Shown one piece after another: positions 29,298 to 33,644 of a DNA stretch of 33,644 nt. Within the stretch, counting starts at the first letter, position 1; each line of letters opens with the position of its first letter. A program made the position numbers and the translations under genes. The notes beneath the pieces were generated by a model. That model saw nothing but the letters and a program-made list of their open reading frames with translations. It did not search any database and had not been told where the DNA came from. Source of the stretch: a virus; IMG/VR virus record IMGVR_UViG_3300035670_000796, positions 1 through 33,644 of that record. One strand, 5' to 3'.

Positions 29298-29870
29298 TCA
29301 AGGTCCCCAGACCCGTTCGATCAATTCATAGATGAAGGAACTTTGTGCTTCTGAAAACTTCCATCGCACGCCCACATTGCTATCTGCCCACTGTGTCGGA
29401 TGCCCACCCAGTTCCTCACTCATCGCCAACCAGTCCGCGACCATTGTAGCAACATAGGTCAGGGGCATCTTAGTGCCATCGACTACTCTCCCGGCACTTG
29501 GTTTGTCACGATCGCCCCTGTTCAAACCCTCAATTGTCACTTCATCATCCCAGTATTCTGGATGATGCTTATGATTTTTTATGTGATGAAAAGTCGCCTG
29601 ATGCATTAACTCCACGAGATTTTGGTTTGATTTAAATTCAACCCCGTCCTTACGACATTTGTACTGCCAAGAAATTAAAACGTAAGGCGTGTATTCCGGC
29701 TCCAACCACTTTAAATGATCGTGCTCATCACGTTCTCTTGAAAACAAAACCGGATCTATTCGAAGGTCATTAAGATCCAGTATTCTGTTTGACCACTTAT
29801 GCACGCACCACAAGTGATACCCCGTGCGGTATTTAAAATGATCGCGCATGGCTTTAGTTATATCGCCCAT
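29298..29870 (-). CDS. DUF5662-like, HD-like phage protein
   Basis: 190 residues. HATFHHI-like sequence around TFHHIKNHKHHPEYWDD with a downstream VADWLAMSEELGG and a final tryptophan-rich segment recalls the DUF5662 family of phage proteins with an HD-like His/Asp arrangement. The start overlaps the HNH stop by one base (TGATG). Such proteins may be metal-dependent hydrolases on nucleotides, but the reaction is not known to me. Confidence 0.6.
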   Translation of the reverse strand: MGDITKAMRDHFKYRTGYHLWCVHKWSNRILDLNDLRIDPVLFSRERDEHDHLKWLEPEYTPYVLISWQYKCRKDGVEFKSNQNLVELMHQATFHHIKNHKHHPEYWDDEVTIEGLNRGDRDKPSAGRVVDGTKMPLTYVATMVADWLAMSEELGGHPTQWADSNVGVRWKFSEAQSSFIYELIERVWGP

Positions 29871-30235
29871 CAGTCCACCCCCTCTGTTTTTGATTCGTCA
29901 CGAGATACTGCTCGGGCGAGCATCTTCTCGTGATGGGTTTCTAGTTTTTGTCGATAATGTTCTACGTCCTCGCGCACACTCTCATTAAACTTGCGCCAAC
30001 TGAAAAAATGCCCGAACACAAAATGGCAAACGCCACACAAGGTAATAAGGTTTTTTTCATCAAGCTCGAGCGACGGATCCACATGAACGGGAATCACGTG
30101 ATGAACGGTGAGCCGCTTCACGCGACCACACGCTTCACACGATGGGTTATCTTTTAGGTGCTTATCCCTTAACGCCGGCCAAGAGCTGGAGCGGCCCCTC
30201 GCTCTGGCAGCGATTGATTTGAATAGGCCGATCAC
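29870..30235 (-). CDS. HNH endonuclease
   Basis: 121 residues from GTG 30235 (GGAGG upstream; GTGA overlap with rusA). CEACG (33-37), LTVHHVIPVH and LITLCGVCHFVFGH are a complete HNH motif with zinc-binding Cys pairs. Away from terminase, so it may be a free nuclease or recombination partner of RusA rather than the packaging HNH. Confidence 0.85.
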   Translation of the reverse strand: MIGLFKSIAARARGRSSSWPALRDKHLKDNPSCEACGRVKRLTVHHVIPVHVDPSLELDEKNLITLCGVCHFVFGHFFSWRKFNESVREDVEHYRQKLETHHEKMLARAVSRDESKTEGVD

Positions 30236-30627
30236 GGGAACCTCCTATAAAGGTCGATTTCCGTTCTCGGATCGTGGCCAAAGAATTTTTCAGCCGTAAG
30301 CCGAACGATCAGCCGGTCGTTTTTTAAAATTCCGACCTTCTGCATCACGTCGGCAGGGCCTTCAATTAAATTCGACACATCCGGCTCGGACTTCCTGTTT
30401 TCAAAGAAAAATCGAAATTCTGCCGTGACCTGATAATCGATCAGACACCCCCTGAAACTTCGCTGAAGCCAAAGTGCAGCGTGTTGTTCCCATTTTACAT
30501 ACGTGATTGAGGGTAAAACGATTGCGCGCCGCCCAGCCCCCCTTGAAATCACGCGCTTGCTATTTTTTAAAATTGCAGGGCGACCGGGGATCACAAGGTG
30601 TACGATGTGATCGTGCTGAAAACTCAT
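30232..30627 (-). CDS. rusA: RusA-family Holliday junction resolvase
   Basis: 131 residues. PDVSNLIEGPADVMQKVGIL then KNDRLIVRLTAEKF matches RusA; acidic catalytic residues are D83, D93 and D104, with a Lys near the N-terminus (KNSK). It cuts four-way junctions formed in replication and recombination, preparing concatemers for packaging. ATGA overlap with the previous gene. Confidence 0.9.
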   Translation of the reverse strand: MSFQHDHIVHLVIPGRPAILKNSKRVISRGAGRRAIVLPSITYVKWEQHAALWLQRSFRGCLIDYQVTAEFRFFFENRKSEPDVSNLIEGPADVMQKVGILKNDRLIVRLTAEKFFGHDPRTEIDLYRRFP

Positions 30628-30806
30628 TTTTTTCCACCTTGCTTATTAAAAAAAATCTTTCTCGTGCATCGTCCACAGGTCACCTTCGCTAAATCATCCG
30701 TGACTAAGAGTGGCTGGTAAAAACCCGCTATGGTATTGCAGGCCGCATTTGGTTCGTTTTGTTTTTTTAAGTGAATTTTAAAATCATGTCCCCCGGCCTT
30801 GCCCAT
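30624..30806 (-). CDS. Small zinc-binding phage protein
   Basis: 60 residues from ATG 30806, which overlaps the upstream stop (TGATG) and has GGAGGGG before it. IHLKK, AACNT and VTCGRCTRK give His/Cys and CxxC spacing of a short zinc finger common in phage replication regions. Coupled to rusA. Confidence 0.65.
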   Translation of the reverse strand: MGKAGGHDFKIHLKKQNEPNAACNTIAGFYQPLLVTDDLAKVTCGRCTRKIFFNKQGGKK

Positions 30807-31060
30807 CACCCCTCCACGATCGGCTCGAATTGATTTTTGAAATCTTCATGCGTCCATGCGGTAAAGCGACCAGCCATCAAAACAACCCAGTCACCGAGAC
30901 TCAAAATCTCCACGCCGAAAGAACCACCAAAGTACATTTGTTGGTTTTTTGGATTGATCTCTACGAGTACGCCCAAAGCTTTTATCGCCTTCTCACTCTC
31001 GTTCGTGCCTAACCATCGCTCCGCGATCACGACATTTTCTTTGTGTTTATATCGCCTCAT
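30806..31060 (-). CDS. Small conserved-type phage protein (84 aa)
   Basis: Start ATG 31060 has GGGGGACGA directly upstream. VVIAERWLGTNE at the start and LSLGDWVVLMAGRFTAWTHE near the end form the pattern of a widespread small phage protein family ('V.A.qw.g' ... 'gdWvv.....f..'). An in-frame ATG at 31171 adds 37 residues overlapping the previous gene and is less likely. Function unknown. Confidence 0.6.
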   Translation of the reverse strand: MRRYKHKENVVIAERWLGTNESEKAIKALGVLVEINPKNQQMYFGGSFGVEILSLGDWVVLMAGRFTAWTHEDFKNQFEPIVEG

Positions 31061-31119
31061 TCGTCCCCCTTTTTCTTGCCGCCGCATAACTGCATCAATT
31101 GCAGCGATTAAAAAATCCA

Positions 31120-31608
31120 TTAACCAACCAATTTTCGCTTGCTGCGAAAAATCCGATACGAGCTTTTCCATGCGTCATTCCATTGACCGATGGTGACCGA
31201 CGACCTATTCGCCCGAGCCGCTCTCACAGCATCCGAACCCCGTGTGCAATGGCAAGCCGCCGAACCACTCACAGCGTGAGCCCAACTTTCAAATTTTTCT
31301 AGTCGTTCAATCATCACAAAACCTGAATCGTCGCAGTCAGCGCATTTCGCGTCGTCTTGCAATTCGCCTAACGGCCGCTTACGCCCTTGACGTTCGAAGC
31401 CCTTAGCTGCTTCGACAAAATCCTGCGGCAATGGGGCGTTTTTTGATGACCTGATGAAGTGATCCACGATCCCAATGACTTGCGGATAAGCCAAACCTTC
31501 GACCGCTTCCCAAATCATCAGCTCCCGTTGGTCTGAAAATGATTTTTCGCCGAAAACATCAATGAGTCGGTCAATTTGCAATTTCAGCTGATACTTTGTG
31601 ATCGCCAT
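31120..31608 (-). CDS. Helicase-loader-like replication protein
   Basis: 162 residues from ATG 31608 (GGGGGAATAA upstream), overlapping the initiator gene by 38 bp. The N-terminal helices with YPQVIGIVDHFIRSSKNAPL then PQDFVEAAKG resemble loader/inhibitor proteins for DnaB-type helicases; CADCDDSG and CHCTRG add a zinc site. Together with the initiator it forms a lambda O/P-like pair. Confidence 0.6.
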   Translation of the reverse strand: MAITKYQLKLQIDRLIDVFGEKSFSDQRELMIWEAVEGLAYPQVIGIVDHFIRSSKNAPLPQDFVEAAKGFERQGRKRPLGELQDDAKCADCDDSGFVMIERLEKFESWAHAVSGSAACHCTRGSDAVRAARANRSSVTIGQWNDAWKSSYRIFRSKRKLVG

Positions 31609-32500
31609 TTATTCCCCCCTCGGCGTCCGCAAGCATTTGTCTTCGTTCATCTTCGAGTTCTTCGATTGAACGGCGTTTTCTTGTCCCCTGGATTTTGTCG
31701 ACTTGTTCTTCGACCTGCTTCACCACCTGGCTGGTGATTACCTTTCCGTTTGCCTCAAATTGCTGAATGGCGGCGAGGTTCGAAAGCATTGTCGACACGT
31801 CGTAGCCGCGTTTTATGAAAAACGAGTCGGGCATTCGAAAGTAGGTTCGGATAATTTGGCAAGCTCTCGGAGGACCCAAGTCCTTGCCTAACTGTCGAAG
31901 CTGGCCGATTTCTTTACCGCGTAGATCGGGACTTTTGCCGTTTCTGCTTTTCCATTCTGCACAATAAACCGAAACCGGATTTTCATTTTCCGGGGCCGAT
32001 TGCGAAATCGGCAGCGCCCCTTTTTCTTTAATTCGAGATTTAGAATTAGAACTAGAATAAGAGTAAGAGTAAGAACAGGAGGGTTCGGTTCCGTTGACTT
32101 CCGTTCGGATCTCGTTCGGATCTCGTTCGGTTTTTTTGTATCCTTTACCGCCTTTTGGCTGGGCGCTTCCAGCCTTTTTGCGCCGAGCCTCGGCAGATTT
32201 TCGACCTGCTTCTTGTGCTTGTGAACGTCGTTCGGATAACCATCCGAGCAGATCCGAACTGCCTCGAACGTAAACCGAACGCTCCCGAACGACCGCTAAA
32301 CCCACCTCCACCAAAATGCTAGCGTGGCGCATACGTTCAAAGACCTCGATAGGAACTAGCATTTTTTCTTTGGCCCAGAATTCCTGCGCCAAGCGCCATA
32401 GGTTCAGCGCAGCCGTGTCTGCCTCATATCCAATTTTTAAAATTAGCTCTGTTCGTCTTGGATCAGACCACCATCGCTCTTCGACGTTAATTCGCGCCAC
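31571..32500 (-). CDS. Replication initiator (lambda O-like)
   Basis: 309 residues from GTG 32500, chosen because GGGGGGAAA lies directly before it and the upstream extension crosses a 26-bp palindrome. INVEERWWSDPRR, LNLWRLAQEFWAKEKMLVPI and the following region form an N-terminal winged-helix DNA-binding domain; a low-complexity linker (rich in Lys, Ser, Tyr) follows; the C-terminal half (VYCAEWKSRNGKSPDLRGKE...) would contact the helicase loader. The iteron cluster lies inside its own coding sequence, as in lambda O. Confidence 0.72.
   Translation of the reverse strand: MARINVEERWWSDPRRTELILKIGYEADTAALNLWRLAQEFWAKEKMLVPIEVFERMRHASILVEVGLAVVRERSVYVRGSSDLLGWLSERRSQAQEAGRKSAEARRKKAGSAQPKGGKGYKKTERDPNEIRTEVNGTEPSCSYSYSYSSSNSKSRIKEKGALPISQSAPENENPVSVYCAEWKSRNGKSPDLRGKEIGQLRQLGKDLGPPRACQIIRTYFRMPDSFFIKRGYDVSTMLSNLAAIQQFEANGKVITSQVVKQVEEQVDKIQGTRKRRSIEELEDERRQMLADAEGGINGDHKVSAEIAN
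32036..32290. other. Candidate replication origin inside initiator gene
   Basis: Eight GTTCGG/CCGAAC hexamers lie at 32083, 32103, 32114, 32125, 32230, 32254, 32275 and 32285. Three belong to an exact 11-bp tandem repeat (GTTCGGATCTC, 32103-32130). A purine-rich, AT-rich stretch (32036-32079) flanks them. The plan matches lambda ori: iterons plus easily melted DNA within the initiator gene. Confidence 0.6.
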
Positions 32501-32526
32501 TTTCCCCCCAAAGAAATCCCTAAATT

Positions 32527-32552
32527 CTTTGGTGGCACGCGTGCCACCAAAG
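32527..32552. repeat. 26-bp perfect palindrome, candidate arm or operator site
   Basis: Two inverted copies of CTTTGGTGGCACG meet with no spacer. It lies 27 bp upstream of the initiator start and on the left side of attP; the same half-site occurs three times at 32780-32829. Confidence 0.85.
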
Positions 32553-32577
32553 CGTCGTTTAAAGTTTTTTTGAGTAA

Positions 32578-32583
32578 ATTGTA
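32578..32583 (-). promoter_or_regulatory. Possible -10 box of replication operon
   Basis: TACAAT on the minus strand, 78 bp before the initiator GTG, without a clear -35. The palindrome lies just downstream and could act as operator. Confidence 0.35.
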
Positions 32584-32673
32584 GTCTTTTAGTTTTTCGC
32601 GATAAGTACCCGTAATGACAAAGAAAAGGGCACAAATTCAAGCGATATTAAAAGGTTAAATTTTTAGGTCTAA

Positions 32674-32723
32674 ACGCCTTGCCAAGGCGAAGGTCGCGGG
32701 TTTGAGCCCCGTCTCCCGCTCCA
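32674..32723 (+). other. attP: attP core: 3' half of tRNA-Gly(GCC)
   Basis: The core has the anticodon arm (CGCC-TTGCCAA-GGCG, anticodon GCC), a 5-nt variable region, the T arm, the acceptor strand CTCCCGC, T73 and CCA. No 5' half is present, so it is not a tRNA gene; it would restore the host tRNA-Gly after integration. It lies 48 bp from the integrase stop. T-loop position 56 is T instead of the near-invariant C. The A at position 27 would not pair with position 43. Confidence 0.88.
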
Positions 32724-32770
32724 AGGCGAATAAAAAAAACCCCCTAAAAACAACAACTTACCCCCCCTAA

Positions 32771-33644
32771 TCAGGAACCCGTGCCACCAAGGCGTTCGCA
32801 CTCATTTTTTGGTGGCACGTTTGGTGGCAAATTTTCGCCACGAACAAGCGTAAGCGCCGTTGCCAAAGTATCCGTCTTTGGTTTTGTGTAGCGCTGAGTC
32901 GTGCGAATATTTGCGTGCCCCATGAGCTGACGAATAACTTCCATGCTGACGTTGGCGTCAGTCAGCTCAGACGCCAGCGCATGACGGATTCCGTAAAGCT
33001 GCAGGCCCTTTAGCCCCGCTTTTTTTATTGCTCGGTTTCCGACTTTTGAACACCAATCCCCGGTTAAGGGCTTGCCATGCTCGTTCAAGAATACGTGCCG
33101 ATCAGGTTGAGCCCCATGGCGCTCTTTTTGTGCCACCAGCAAAGCCCTGAGCTCATCAATCATCGGAAAAGCAATGCGGCGCCATTTGGCCTCTTTGCCC
33201 TTCCGCCTAGTAATGATTATTGACCCATTCTCGAAATTCACATCGCGCCAGGTGAACCGGCCAATGCTTGACGGCGCCGAAGCGGTCAAATGCATAAATT
33301 CCACGACCGGCTTAAACCAGTCAGGGCTCGACTCGCGCACCAAGCAAAACTCAAAATCTTCCATAGGGCGTCTTGTGTTCTCACCCTCCGGTAGGTTTTT
33401 TAAGTGCTGACATGGTGAATCTGCACGGGTTCCATTTCGCACCCAAAACATGAAAAAGTCTTTGATGCTGTGAAAAGCTCGGTTAACAGTCGAAGGCGAC
33501 CAATGCATTCGGCGACCCTTAACCACTTGTGGCTCGGAAAGCCATTTCTGAAACGCTACCATGTGGCGATACTCCACTTGACTTAGCGTTACAAGCCCAA
33601 TACGGCCCACCAAAAAATTGAACATTAGGTTAAAGTAGAGTCGT
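32771..33644 (-). CDS. int: Tyrosine integrase, core-binding and catalytic part
   Basis: This is the C-terminal part of the 368-residue integrase whose start is at position 360. In full-protein numbering the catalytic domain shows the beta-hairpin lysine region (RRKGKEAKWRR, about 225-234), YGIRH with R298, MGHAN with H321 and the nucleophile Y330 in RYTKP. Tyr in place of the box II His (Y295) is a known variant. The first catalytic Arg, normally in a TGxRxxE-like motif, is Ala201 in TASAPSSIG, which is unusual. The proline-rich C-terminal tail (about 349-368) is encoded over three copies of a TTTGGTGGCAC-type motif next to attP. Position beside attP fits an integrase. I see no frameshift. 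Confidence 0.92.
   Translation of the reverse strand, partial: RLYFNLMFNFLVGRIGLVTLSQVEYRHMVAFQKWLSEPQVVKGRRMHWSPSTVNRAFHSIKDFFMFWVRNGTRADSPCQHLKNLPEGENTRRPMEDFEFCLVRESSPDWFKPVVEFMHLTASAPSSIGRFTWRDVNFENGSIIITRRKGKEAKWRRIAFPMIDELRALLVAQKERHGAQPDRHVFLNEHGKPLTGDWCSKVGNRAIKKAGLKGLQLYGIRHALASELTDANVSMEVIRQLMGHANIRTTQRYTKPKTDTLATALTLVRGENLPPNVPPKNECERLGGTGS
32780..32829. repeat. Three TTTGGTGGCAC-type repeats on the right of attP
   Basis: CGTGCCACCAA (32780-32790, inverted), TTTGGTGGCACG (32808-32819) and TTTGGTGGCA (32820-32829). With the palindrome at 32527-32552 they flank attP and are candidate integrase arm-type sites. They overlap the end of the integrase coding sequence. Confidence 0.7.
33518..33644. 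repeat. Right copy of 127-bp terminal direct repeat
   Basis: Identical to bases 1-127. Joining the two copies once gives a circle of about 33,517 bp and restores a complete integrase gene. Confidence 0.97.

Noticed and set aside
32103-32130. CRISPR array
   Set aside because: The 11-bp units are tandem without spacers and lie in a coding gene; an iteron cluster explains them better. No other array-like repeats were seen.
32501-32641. N-terminal extension of the replication initiator
   Set aside because: It would translate the 26-bp palindrome and promoter-like sequence; GTG 32500 has an excellent ribosome site and leads straight into the conserved domain.
32674-32723. A phage tRNA gene
   Set aside because: Only the anticodon-to-CCA half is present, with no acceptor 5' strand or D arm, next to int; it is an attachment site.
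32760-32767. Terminator after integrase
   Set aside because: G/C and T/A runs lie beyond the stop, but there is no stem.

Overview
The window is a complete temperate tailed phage, most likely a siphovirus, written as a linearised circle. Its first and last 127 bases (1-127 and 33518-33644) are identical, so the unique genome is about 33,517 bp. The arbitrary break falls inside the integrase gene. The attachment site is uninterrupted, which fits free or packaged phage DNA better than a prophage inside a host contig. A predicted lipoprotein in the lysis block and a PGRP-type endolysin fit a Gram-negative host. attP carries the 3' half of a tRNA-Gly(GCC). I cannot name the host or a close relative.

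Layout. (1) 1-3.4 kb, minus strand: integrase start, excisionase-like protein, a small membrane protein, Bet/RecT annealase, RecE-like exonuclease, small early genes and a Cro-like gene, facing a plus-strand repressor across an operator region. (2) 3.4-4.8 kb, plus strand: repressor and a 201-residue unknown with a promoter that predicts a leaderless mRNA. (3) 23.1-4.7 kb, minus strand: one long coupled operon running DNA methyltransferase, LuxR-type regulator, a frame-disrupted gene, terminase, portal, scaffold, capsid, connectors, tail hub, glycine-rich protein, tail tube, frameshifted chaperone, tape measure, distal tail protein and lysis genes. (4) 23.1-25.3 kb: an AT-rich accessory island with tiny genes on both strands, several of them diverged copies of each other or of genes elsewhere in the phage. 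(5) 28.5-25.3 kb, minus strand: a fibre operon closed by a strong terminator. (6) 32.5-28.5 kb, minus strand: replication initiator with an internal iteron cluster, helicase-loader-like protein, RusA, HNH and small genes. (7) 32.5-32.8 kb: attP with candidate arm sites.

The observations most worth checking are: a textbook A AAA AAG -1 frameshift site in the tail chaperone; a gene upstream of the terminase that needs a +1 shift at CTA TGA to be read; a shared CTAAAG-N23/24-TA(A/C)AAT arrangement at the lysis and fibre promoters beside a LuxR-type candidate activator; regulator genes whose promoters predict leaderless mRNAs; an integrase lacking the first catalytic arginine; and the island of diverged small gene families bounded by a 65-bp direct repeat. 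All functions are inferred from the sequence by eye, without any search.
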